A DNA stretch of 10,288 bases from Candidatus Methanoperedentaceae archaeon (GCA_013331375.1 DUGO01000231.1:1394-11681); one strand, 5' to 3'. Numbered from the stretch's first letter, positions 1 to 4,744 are shown. The notes: a model not told the origin generated them from the sequence alone. Program-made: numbers and translations.

Positions 1-2
1 CA

Positions 3-125
3 TACTATGCTGTTGACAATAGATTATCAGTAAAAATCCGGGAATTCGCTAAGAAACGCGGGATATCTCCTGATACGCTTTTGAATCTATGGCTACAGGA
101 AAAGTTGCAGGAGCAGAATGCCTGA
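3..125 (+). CDS. C-terminal part of a ribbon-helix-helix (CopG/BrnA-like) antitoxin
   Basis: This open frame enters from the left edge and gives 40 residues before a TGA. The visible part, with LSVKIREFAKKRGISPDTLL at its core followed by NLWLQEKLQEQ, matches the helix-turn-helix half of CopG-type ribbon-helix-helix proteins, in particular those that accompany BrnT-like toxins, where an Ile/Leu-Ser strand is followed by an 'AKKRGIS..TLL..WL.E.L' helix pair. Such proteins bind operator DNA as dimers and neutralise a toxin encoded next to them. In BrnTA-type loci the toxin gene lies upstream, which would be outside this window. The fold assignment rests on the pattern alone. The N-terminal strand region and start codon are not visible, so the exact subfamily is uncertain. 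Confidence 0.6.
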   Translation, partial: YYAVDNRLSVKIREFAKKRGISPDTLLNLWLQEKLQEQNA

Positions 126-162
126 TAATTCGAAATATCAAGAACGTAAAAAGTGGTCTATT

Positions 163-193
163 CGTGACCGGATTTGACAATAATTGGGTCACG
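163..193. promoter_or_regulatory. Inverted repeat between the RHH gene and the nucleotidyltransferase gene
   Basis: CGTGACC (163-169) and GGTCACG (187-193) are perfect 7-bp inverted arms around a 17-bp AT-rich spacer. The element begins 38 bp after the antitoxin stop and ends 9 bp before the ATG at 203. It could be an operator autoregulating the MNT/HEPN locus or a transcript hairpin after the first gene. The sequence does not decide between them. A 7-bp inverted repeat could also arise by chance. Confidence 0.35.
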
Positions 194-202
194 TGTGATA
201 AT

Positions 203-538
203 ATGCGAAAAAGTGATATAACATCGCGCCGCAGGGCGCTCAAAAACGAACTTAAAAGAGTGGTCAATGAGCTTAAGAAGGCGGGAGTCGAGAGGATCAT
301 ATTATTTGGATCACTTGCCAGGGATGATATCGGTCCTGCAAGCGATATTGACCTGCTTGTAGTGCATAAGACTGAAAAAAGGTTCATGGAAAGGCTTACC
401 GAACTTTATGAAATCATAAATCCTCGATATGCTATTGATATTCTTGTCTACACCCCATCGGAATTTGCTGAGATGAAAGAGAAAAGCATTTTTGTAAAGC
501 GAATACTCAGAGAAGGGGAACTTCTGTATGAAGCGTGA
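203..538 (+). CDS. MNT-domain nucleotidyltransferase antitoxin (MntA-like)
   Basis: The protein has 111 residues and is a minimal nucleotidyltransferase of the DNA polymerase beta superfamily. The active site is complete: LFGSLAR at 34-40, the metal-binding pair in ASDIDLLV (D48 and D50), and the third acidic residue in YAIDILVY (D79). In known MNT/HEPN pairs this enzyme transfers AMP from ATP onto the HEPN toxin and so silences it. The ATG at 203 is chosen because the conserved domain begins just after it. The frame stays open upstream to 89, but that stretch overlaps the preceding antitoxin and adds no recognisable domain. The gene overlaps the start of the HEPN frame by 11 bp (528-538), typical of these operons. 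Since the HEPN gene is broken, this antitoxin now appears to have no local partner. Confidence 0.85.
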   Translation: MRKSDITSRRRALKNELKRVVNELKKAGVERIILFGSLARDDIGPASDIDLLVVHKTEKRFMERLTELYEIINPRYAIDILVYTPSEFAEMKEKSIFVKRILREGELLYEA

Positions 539-653
539 ACCTGAAAGCGAAGCGAGGCGGTGACTTCTCCAGGCAACGCATGATCTTGAGGATGCCAATT
601 TTTCTTTGGAGATTGACAGCTTCAACCTTGCATGTTTTCTCTCCCAGCAATAG
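528..653 (+). pseudogene. HEPN-domain toxin remnant (nonsense codon plus truncation)
   Basis: From the ATG at 528, which overlaps the upstream nucleotidyltransferase gene, the frame reads MKREPESEARR, a TGA at 561-563, then LLQATHDLEDANFSLEID and SFNLACFLSQQ, and a TAG at 651-653. This is the start of a HEPN protein, whose N-terminal helix usually runs 'A..WL..A..DL..A......YN.ACFL.QQAAEKALKA'. The TGA sits exactly where HEPN proteins carry Trp, so a single TGG to TGA change explains it. After SQQ no frame continues into the expected AAEKALKA segment or the catalytic R-x4-6-H motif, so roughly two thirds of the gene has been deleted or replaced. HEPN toxins are RNases. This one cannot be active as it stands. 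The damage is visible directly; the family is inferred from the pattern and the MNT neighbour. Confidence 0.8.
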
Positions 654-731
654 CCTGCACATCATCACGGTGACAGCTGCGCTTTCCTGCGCTTTCGTGA
701 TGCTGCGGCTTTGATCGCATGGGGTCGGATA

Positions 732-865
732 TGAAATTCAACCATAGCAGCTAACTCCGACGAACTCAAAACGAACTCGGAGTTCGTGCGAGTTAGTATT
801 GAGTTCGTTGCTAATTGAACCAGACCCAGATGCGACCGAGGCTGCGTATGGCAGCGCGCGCCTGC
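732..865 (+). repeat. Dispersed dyad repeat, copy R1
   Basis: This copy aligns with R3 over 744-865: only seven substitutions and one 3-base gap separate them. R2 matches over its first 85 or so bases. The core is a dyad of three AACTC boxes (starting at 753, 763 and 774) facing three GAGTT boxes (780, 790 and 801). Spacings are 10 and 11 bp on both sides, and all three box pairs centre near 779. The tail (about 811-865) is shared with R3 but not clearly with R2. No translation of it resembles a known protein. It separates the HEPN remnant from the UPF0175/DUF3368 module, so it may be a small non-autonomous mobile element or a protein-binding array. The stretch from 654 to 731 shows nothing recognisable. 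Confidence 0.8.
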
Positions 866-935
866 GCGAACAAGATTGTGCCCTTCTGTTCGAGCTAAGT
901 CGGATTGCAGTTCATAGCGGTCTTATCTTTCGAAT

Positions 936-1082
936 CTATGCATTTACGGCTGCGGGCGCGCCTTTCAGCAGCACGCTGAGTTCCCCCATCTGAACAGTCT
1001 TTGAAGCATCCAGTATCTCGATTTCAAGTATCTTCTTATCCTCTGAATAATGAGCAATGATTTTAAGGATAGAAAACCACTT
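936..1082 (-). pseudogene. DUF2283-like C-terminal remnant
   Basis: On the minus strand a 48-codon frame without ATG runs from an upstream in-frame stop (1083-1085) to a TAG at 936-938. It reads KWFSILKIIAHYSEDKKILE, then IEILDASKTVQMGELSVLL and a short Ala-rich end. The 'Y.ED..ILEIEILDASK' stretch is the hallmark C-terminal strand of DUF2283 proteins, small proteins often found in TA-rich regions. The N-terminal half, usually 'YD...DALYI.F', is missing, and its place is taken by the promoter of the UPF0175 gene, so this is most likely a truncated gene. The match is short, so confidence is moderate. From 866 to 935, between R1 and this remnant, nothing was recognised. Confidence 0.45.
1061..1067 (+). 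promoter_or_regulatory. TATA box of the UPF0175/DUF3368 locus
   Basis: TTTTAAG is centred at 1064, 26 bp before the ATG at 1090, the normal archaeal distance from TATA box to transcription start. This implies a leaderless mRNA and supports the ATG at 1090. An identical TTTTAAG lies 20 bp downstream (1081-1087), overlapping the expected start region, so the pair may also act as a repeated regulator site. Confidence 0.5.
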
Positions 1083-1089
1083 TTAAGAC

Positions 1090-1320
1090 ATGATAGAGAC
1101 AATGAAGCTGGAAGTCCCCCTGACCGCATGGGTGGATGAAAAGGAAGCGAAAATTGCTCTGGCAGCCGAACTCTATAGAGAGGGTAAAATAACCCTGAAA
1201 CAGGCAGCAGATACAGCCGGTCTTACCGTATGGGATTTTCTCTATGAGCTTGGGAAGCGAAAGATCAGTTTTACCAATATCCCCTTAGAGGATTTGCGCG
1301 ACGAGATCGAGATGTTATGA
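1090..1320 (+). CDS. UPF0175 family antitoxin
   Basis: The protein has 76 residues. The segment LAAELYREGKITLKQAADTA (24-43) followed by GLTVWDFLYELGKRKISF is the standard UPF0175 (COG2886) helix-turn-helix signature; the family's C-terminal acidic tail ends here in DLRDEIEML. UPF0175 proteins are small DNA-binding proteins encoded just upstream of DUF3368 PIN-like toxins and are regarded as their antitoxins. The stop overlaps the start of the DUF3368 frame in ATGA (1317-1320), indicating translational coupling. The ATG at 1090 is chosen because of the TATA box 26 bp upstream; an ATG at 1102 is the alternative and has no better signal. The gene is intact, although its toxin partner has an internal stop. 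Confidence 0.9.
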   Translation: MIETMKLEVPLTAWVDEKEAKIALAAELYREGKITLKQAADTAGLTVWDFLYELGKRKISFTNIPLEDLRDEIEML

Positions 1321-1787
1321 TTGTGTCTGATACCGGTCCTCTGATTGTGCTGTTCAAAGCAGACCTGCTATTCATGCTCAAAGAGCTATATCAAGAGATA
1401 CTTGTTCCTGAAGCCGTTAGAAATGAATTAATAAAAAAGCCTGAGGGCGGCAGCATTTTCAAGAATAATCCGTAGATACGAGTTATGAGTCCTGCTAATA
1501 AAGAATCAGTCCGGATATTAAACCTCATGGTAGATGAGGGAGAGGCAGAAGCTATTGCTCTGGGATTGGAACTGGATTCATGGATATTAATAGACGAAAA
1601 GAAAGGCAGGATTTGCGCCAGAAACCTGAATCTCAAAGTCAGAGGCACTCTTGGTCTATTTCTTGAAGCAAAAGAGAAAGGTATTGTGAAAAGCGTCACA
1701 GAATGCATAAACAAGTTACAGGAAGCTGGATATTTCCTGGATGATTTTTTGATAGAAGCGGTATTAACCAGAGCTGCGGAAAGGTAG
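1317..1787 (+). pseudogene. DUF3368 PIN-like toxin interrupted by an in-frame TAG
   Basis: The frame starting at ATG 1317 reads MIVSDTGPLIVLFKADLL and continues for 52 codons to ...GGSIFKNNP, then meets TAG at 1473-1475. It goes on in the same frame with IRV at 1476 and stays open to the TAG at 1785. Together the two parts would make 156 residues, the normal DUF3368 length. The family features are all there: SDTGPLI with the first acidic residue (D5), the VPEAVRNELI helix, DEGEAEAIALGLELDSWILI, DEKKGR, and GTLGLFLEAKEKG. DUF3368 proteins are VapC-like PIN nucleases. The family commonly has Trp before the I-x-V strand, so TGG to TAG is the likely lesion. A downstream ATG at 1485 could start a fragment without the N-terminal Asp, which should be inactive. 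Confidence 0.85.
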
Positions 1788-1872
1788 GGCAGGAATATCA
1801 TGACGCAATGTGGCACAAAAATCCATGCGAGGTGTAACATGTCGGAAGCCACAGCAGAAACCCCGAAAGTGA

Positions 1873-2058
1873 TGCAGAAAGTATTCCCAGCTGGTTCACC
1901 ATCGCCAATCCCTGCATCCTCCGGAGCGCTTCGAGGGCGCCCCCACTGCCACTGCGCCCACAGCAACCGCAAGTGTGCCTGCGGTGCCCGGATATGACGG
2001 CGCGCTTGTGATGGCGGCGCTGGCGGGAGCGGCGATGATGTGGATGCGGCGGTTGTGA
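1873..2058 (+). pseudogene. Orphan surface-protein C-terminus with PGF-CTERM-like sorting tail
   Basis: The frame ending at TGA 2056-2058 reads a Thr/Ala/Pro linker (APTATAPTATASVPAV), then PGYDGALVMAALAGAAM, MWM and RRL before the stop. This is the architecture of archaeosortase A substrates: a low-complexity linker, a PGF-like motif (here PGY), one hydrophobic helix, and a basic end of two Arg. It closely precedes R2. Upstream, this frame is stopped at 1870-1872. A neighbouring frame (about 1837-1930) gives MSEATAETPKVMQKVFPAGS and then PSPIPASSGA, which looks like the same linker shifted by a frame. No secreted N-terminal domain is visible, so this is the decayed end of a lost gene. From 1788 to 1836 nothing is recognised. 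Confidence 0.55.
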
Positions 2059-2059
2059 T

Positions 2060-2145
2060 TGAAATTCGATGATGGCAGCGAACTCTGGCGAACTCAAAAT
2101 GAACTCTTGGAGTTCGTGCGAGTTGGTATTGAGTTCGTTGTTAAA
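2060..2145 (+). repeat. Dispersed dyad repeat, copy R2
   Basis: This copy keeps the full six-box core: AACTC at 2081, 2091 and 2102, and GAGTT at 2110, 2120 and 2131, with spacings 10, 11, 8, 10 and 11. It differs from R1 by scattered substitutions and two extra bases near the dyad centre. The tail shared by R1 and R3 is replaced after about 2145 by a different sequence. It begins immediately after the stop of the surface-protein remnant and ends about 55 bp before the VapB TATA box. The interval 2146-2200 holds nothing identifiable. Confidence 0.75.
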
Positions 2146-2200
2146 TTGGGTACCCGACTCCGCTACAACCTGGACTGCGCCCGACAAAGCCGCATCAACT

Positions 2201-2207
2201 ATTTAAG
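2201..2207 (+). promoter_or_regulatory. TATA box of the vapBC-like operon
   Basis: ATTTAAG is centred at 2204, 26 bp before GTG 2230. The spacing fits a leaderless transcript and is the main reason for choosing that GTG as the start of the antitoxin gene. Confidence 0.5.
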
Positions 2208-2229
2208 CTATGGGAACAATGTAGATAAT

Positions 2230-2475
2230 GTGGTAAATGTGTCATATAAGACCATAAAAATCAGGGATGAAACATACGAGCACATAAACGTCTTCATCGG
2301 CGACCTGATAAAGGAGCTGAAACGACCGGTATCTATGGATGAGGCGTTGAGGTATCTGCTCAAATGCAGGAAGAACAAGCCGAGTACGTTCGCTGGCGGC
2401 TGGAAAATGGATGAAAAGGAAGCCGATAAGCTCAAACGTGAATTAAAGGATAGCTGGAAAAGATGGGAATTGTAA
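2230..2475 (+). CDS. vapB: VapB-like ribbon-helix-helix antitoxin
   Basis: From GTG 2230 the protein has 81 residues. The N-terminal part, VSYKTIKIRDETYEHIN followed by a helix ending in SMDEALRYLLK, has the strand-helix-helix layout of RHH DNA-binding antitoxins. The C-terminal part, FAGGWKMDEKEADKLKREL and DSWKRWEL, resembles the toxin-wrapping tail of VapB partners of PIN toxins ('..AG.W.....EEA.EIK.EI...WK.W'). The frame is open back to a TTG at 2059, but that extension translates the R2 repeat and is rejected. GTG 2239 is a second possible start. The gene overlaps vapC by 13 bp. The locus is probably autoregulated by the antitoxin or the complex, as usual for VapBC, although no clear operator was found here. 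Confidence 0.75.
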   Translation: MVNVSYKTIKIRDETYEHINVFIGDLIKELKRPVSMDEALRYLLKCRKNKPSTFAGGWKMDEKEADKLKRELKDSWKRWEL

Positions 2476-2855
2476 TTGATACCGATATCCTGATTGACCT
2501 CCTCAGGGATAAGGAACATGCGGTCAACAGGATAAGAGAGCTTGAAAAGCACGAAGAACTCGCGACCACTGATATCAATGCTTTCGAGCTTTATTTCGGC
2601 GCCTATAATTCAAGGCATAAAGAACGGAATATATCATCAACGAAAGGGTTACTTGAAAACATGGTCCTGCTGCACACGCAGGAGGAAATAATGGAAACGG
2701 CAGGCAGGATTTTTGCGGAAAGGAGAGCCCAGGGAAAAACGATAGAGATAAGGGACTTGCTCATAGCTGCGATCGCCCTTCATAACGGATGCACGATTTA
2801 TACTAATAACAGGGACCACTTTGATGGGATGGGGGGCTTGTCTATTCAAGATTAG
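2463..2855 (+). CDS. vapC: VapC-type PIN-domain RNase toxin
   Basis: This 130-residue protein is a complete PIN domain of ordinary VapC length. It begins MGIVIDTDILIDLL with the first catalytic Asp at D6, followed by E42 in INAFELYFGA, D98 in IEIRDLLIAAIAL, and the closing TNNRDHF loop (N115/N116, D118). All four acidic or polar positions of the active site are therefore present and the frame is unbroken. VapC enzymes cleave tRNA or rRNA in a Mg-dependent way and are held inactive by VapB. It starts inside the antitoxin gene (13-bp overlap), so the two are translationally coupled. Of the TA modules in this window it is the only pair that appears complete, and it lies between repeat copies R2 and R3. 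Confidence 0.92.
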   Translation: MGIVIDTDILIDLLRDKEHAVNRIRELEKHEELATTDINAFELYFGAYNSRHKERNISSTKGLLENMVLLHTQEEIMETAGRIFAERRAQGKTIEIRDLLIAAIALHNGCTIYTNNRDHFDGMGGLSIQD

Positions 2856-2919
2856 GAATGAGAGGAATCTTCCTGCGGCTATGCATTTGGATATGGACGC
2901 GCCGTCTGCAGTGGAATAA

Positions 2920-3050
2920 GGGAAATCGACGATAGCAGCGAACTCTGACGAACTCCAAACGAACTCGTTCGTACGAGTTAGTATTGAGTTCGTTGCTAAT
3001 TGAACCAGACCCGGATGCGGCCGAGGCTGCATATGGCAGCGCGCGCCTGC
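2920..3050 (+). repeat. Dispersed dyad repeat, copy R3
   Basis: This copy keeps AACTC at 2941, 2951 and 2962 and GAGTT at 2975 and 2986. The innermost GAGTT box has been destroyed by a 3-base deletion relative to R1. The stretch 2932-3050 matches R1 744-865 at 112 of 119 aligned positions, including the tail after the dyad. Directly at its end lies a small hairpin, CGCCTG (3044-3049) facing CAGGCG (3055-3060), which R1 lacks. It sits downstream of vapC and upstream of the AbrB stub promoter. No protein reading of it is convincing. Confidence 0.8.
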
Positions 3051-3095
3051 TGCGCAGGCGGGAATATGCTTGAGTGATAACCTTCCCAGATTAGA

Positions 3096-3124
3096 TTTAT
3101 ATCGTTTAACGTTATACGTATAAC
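3096..3124 (+). promoter_or_regulatory. TATA box and 14-bp palindromic operator of the AbrB-type stub
   Basis: TTTATAT (3096-3102) is a strong archaeal TATA box, centred 27 bp before ATG 3126. Between them, GTTATACGTATAAC (3111-3124) is a perfect 14-bp palindrome that covers the expected transcription start. A symmetric site in this position is typical of autoregulation by a dimeric swapped-hairpin antitoxin. The control region looks intact although the gene it serves is reduced to 19 codons. Confidence 0.6.
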
Positions 3125-3125
3125 C

Positions 3126-3185
3126 ATGGTCGAAGTGAAGGTGCACAATAAGTATCTTATCGTAATCCCAAAATACGCTCTATAG
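3126..3185 (+). pseudogene. Truncated AbrB/SpoVT-type antitoxin stub
   Basis: The 19 codons MVEVKVHNKYLIVIPKYAL are followed by TAG (3183-3185). They match the first half of an AbrB/MazE-type swapped-hairpin DNA-binding domain, which usually reads 'M..VKV..KG.IVIPKEIRE.LGL..GD'. The sequence departs from the family right after VIPK, and the stop is only 2 bp from the end of the minus-strand VOC gene, so this is the junction where the TA island meets housekeeping DNA. The remainder of the domain, and any toxin partner, is missing. The assignment rests on about 17 residues plus the promoter and operator context. It could still be translated as a short peptide. Confidence 0.5.
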
Positions 3186-3187
3186 AG

Positions 3188-3565
3188 TCACCTCTTCGCC
3201 TGCCACAGCCCTATTACATTGCCCTCCGTATCCCTGAAATATGCCGTATAACCCATGTCGCCGACCTCCATTTTTCCCATGACTACATCTCCGCCTTTCT
3301 TCTTCACGTTCTTCAGCGCATTGTCGATGCTGCTGACATTGATTGTAATGACCGGCGAAGTTACTGGTTCCTGGCGCTTCATCATCCCGCCGTTGATGGA
3401 ACCCGGCTCTTTCGGCATGTTATTCTCATCGACAGGCGTTGTGATGATAAAAACGTATTCCATGCCCGGCACGCTGTCCATCTTCCACCCGAAAACGCTA
3501 CTGTAGAATTCACGCGCTCGATCCATATTTTCGGCAGGTATCTCAAAGTGTACAACTTTATCCAT
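3188..3565 (-). CDS. VOC superfamily (glyoxalase/bleomycin-resistance-like) protein
   Basis: The 125-residue protein has the single-module pair of beta-alpha-beta-beta-beta units of the vicinal oxygen chelate fold, in the COG3324 style. It opens with VVHFEIPAENMDRAREFYSS and VFGW (1-27), and the second unit ends YTAYFRDTEGNVIGLWQ (106-122). H6 and E114 lie where metal ligands are found in this superfamily. Members bind a divalent metal and carry out isomerisation, dioxygenation or thiol-transfer chemistry on small molecules. The substrate cannot be told from sequence, and many COG3324 members are uncharacterised. The ATG at 3563-3565 has a GGGGAG ribosome-binding site 6 bp upstream and a TATA-like box further up. 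It is transcribed away from sepF and shows no operon partner. Confidence 0.88.
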   Translation of the reverse strand: MDKVVHFEIPAENMDRAREFYSSVFGWKMDSVPGMEYVFIITTPVDENNMPKEPGSINGGMMKRQEPVTSPVITINVSSIDNALKNVKKKGGDVVMGKMEVGDMGYTAYFRDTEGNVIGLWQAKR

Positions 3566-3570
3566 ACAGA

Positions 3571-3610
3571 CTCCCCATGGAAGTTATTGGGACTGATGGT
3601 TCATAAATAT
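3571..3610 (-). promoter_or_regulatory. Promoter and ribosome-binding site of the VOC gene
   Basis: Read on the minus strand, ATATTTATGA (3601-3610) is a TATA-like box, and GGGGAG (3571-3576) is a Shine-Dalgarno sequence 6 bp from the ATG. The expected transcription start is near 3580, giving a short leader. The rest of the divergent intergenic region (3611-3722) shows no gene. Confidence 0.45.
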
Positions 3611-3722
3611 TCCCTGCAGATGCCCGATGCTGCGTGGAGAATTGCGACACGAAAATGTATGCATTCCTGCTGGCGTTCCGGATAATCAATGCCATTTCGT
3701 GAATATCACGGCGGGAAGCAGA

Positions 3723-3748
3723 AACAGATAAATAGAAATATATCTGTT
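3723..3748. promoter_or_regulatory. Inverted repeat around the sepF TATA region
   Basis: AACAGATA (3723-3730) and TATCTGTT (3741-3748) are perfect 8-bp inverted arms around a 10-bp AT-only-but-one spacer. The AT-rich block AAATATAT (3736-3743), which is the best TATA candidate for sepF, lies across the spacer and the right arm. With transcription starting near 3766, the message would carry a leader of about 35 nt, consistent with the GGTGA Shine-Dalgarno at 3791-3795. A symmetric element over the TATA box would be well placed as a repressor operator. Protein binding is an inference. Confidence 0.5.
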
Positions 3749-3801
3749 GCGTAGGAATGGTATGCCTGATGGCATAACTGAAAGTGTAAAGGTGAATACT
3801 G

Positions 3802-4170
3802 ATGGTCAAGTTCTGGGACAAATTATTTGGCGGCAAGCAGGAAGAAGCGGAAGAGTACTCTGAAATCGATCTCGGGGAGATAGAAAGCAGCATGGCTGAG
3901 GAGCCCGCCCAGATGTTCGTCCGGGTCGCAGACATCTCAGGTCTCGATGACCTGCCCGAACTCAAGAAAGAAGTGTACAACGGCAACATGCTCATAGTAG
4001 ATGTATCACGGGCGCGGAAGGACAAGCTCACATTGGAGCGCACAATCAAGGAACTGAAACAGGTAGTGGGCGACGTCCACGGCGACATAGCCGGTGTAGA
4101 GGAGAACCTGATCGTCGTCGCACCCGCCGGGGTAAGGATAGATAGAAGGAAAGTCATTGGCGGAAAATAG
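3802..4170 (+). CDS. sepF: Archaeal cell-division protein SepF
   Basis: The 122-residue protein has the layout of archaeal SepF. A short amphipathic N-terminal segment (MVKFWDKLFG, 1-10) is the membrane-targeting helix, residues about 11-36 form an acidic linker, and the SepF/DUF552 core (about 37-118) includes FVRVADISGLDDLPELKKEV, LIVDVSRARKD and LIVVAPAGVRID. In archaea SepF dimers anchor the FtsZ ring to the cytoplasmic membrane, taking the role FtsA has in many bacteria. The start is supported by GGTGA 6 bp upstream of the ATG. The gene overlaps the following ZPR1-like gene by 14 bp, so the two are almost certainly cotranscribed. It has the usual length and no visible damage. Confidence 0.92.
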   Translation: MVKFWDKLFGGKQEEAEEYSEIDLGEIESSMAEEPAQMFVRVADISGLDDLPELKKEVYNGNMLIVDVSRARKDKLTLERTIKELKQVVGDVHGDIAGVEENLIVVAPAGVRIDRRKVIGGK

Positions 4171-4744
4171 CGAAGACACGTTCGTCACCAGATCACACTG
4201 CCCGCTGTGCGGCAGCGAGCTTGTCACTCACTGGCAGTCCTTCGACATCCCGTTCTTCGGCGATGTGATGAACGTCAGCACTGTCTGCACATGCGGTTTC
4301 AGGTTCGCGGATACGCTCGTCCTTTCACAGCGCGAGCCCGTTCGATACGAGCTGCTGGTACAAAGCACGGACGACCTGAATGCCCGAGTGGTCCGCTCAA
4401 CATCAGGCACCATCAGGATACCTGAACTTGGCATCGACATAGAGCCCGGTGCAGCCTCCGAGTCCTTCGTATCCAACATAGAGGGAGTGCTCGACCGGGT
4501 GCGGGACGTGCTGAAGGGCGTGCTATGCTGGGATAGCCCGGAAGATGCCGAAAAACGTGAGAATGCAAAGGCGCTGTTAAGCAGGATAGACGACGTCGTA
4601 GAGGGAAATGAGGAGATTTCAGTCATCATCGAGGACCCTCTCGGCAACAGCGCCATAATATCAGACCGCGCATCCCGCACGTTCCTGTCTCCGGAAGAGG
4701 CGCGGATGCTCAGGACAGGGGAAATCGTATTCGAAAAGGCTTAA
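4157..4744 (+). CDS. ZPR1-related zinc-finger protein
   Basis: This 195-residue protein is a single-module archaeal relative of eukaryotic ZPR1. A zinc ribbon is formed by C15-x2-C18 (HCPLCGSE) and C44-x-C46 (VCTCGFR), separated by the [12 protein letters not shown] segment typical of the family. An all-beta and helical domain follows, with [30 protein letters not shown] and [12 protein letters not shown]. The second cysteine pair has one intervening residue, whereas ZPR1 zinc fingers usually have two. Eukaryotic ZPR1 binds and helps fold translation factor eEF1A; the archaeal role is not established. Translation starts at TTG 4157, with AGAAGGA 6 bp upstream; no ATG precedes the zinc ribbon. 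The start lies inside sepF and the stop shares TTAA (4741-4744) with the purM stop. Confidence 0.87.
   Translation: MAENSEDTFVTRSHCPLCGSELVTHWQSFDIPFFGDVMNVSTVCTCGFRFADTLVLSQREPVRYELLVQSTDDLNARVVRSTSGTIRIPELGIDIEPGAASESFVSNIEGVLDRVRDVLKGVLCWDSPEDAEKRENAKALLSRIDDVVEGNEEISVIIEDPLGNSAIISDRASRTFLSPEEARMLRTGEIVFEKA

Noticed and set aside
651..714. Hydrophobic frame after the HEPN remnant (ending at TGA 712-714) as a second CTERM-like tail next to R1
   Set aside because: It has no PGF-like motif or linker, ends about 18 bp before the repeat and could easily be chance.
799..993. 64-codon open frame overlapping R1
   Set aside because: It begins in the repeat, runs antisense to the DUF2283-like remnant and has no recognisable domain.
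1473..1475. TAG in the DUF3368 gene read as pyrrolysine
   Set aside because: TAG is the ordinary stop of sepF, rpl40e, the UbiA gene and sufS in this same window, so it is not a rare reserved codon, and the family position favours Trp. No PYLIS-like evidence was sought beyond this.
1391..1972. Long minus-strand open frame across the DUF3368 gene
   Set aside because: It is antisense to a recognisable toxin frame, has no domain and reads through the surface-protein remnant; treated as a shadow.
2059..2229. N-terminal extension of the VapB gene from TTG 2059
   Set aside because: This part translates repeat R2 and has no family resemblance; a TATA box at 2201-2207 lies inside it and points to GTG 2230.
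732..3050. R1-R3 as a CRISPR array
   Set aside because: Only three copies, roughly 0.9-1.3 kb apart, with genes between them and no regular short spacers or cas genes.
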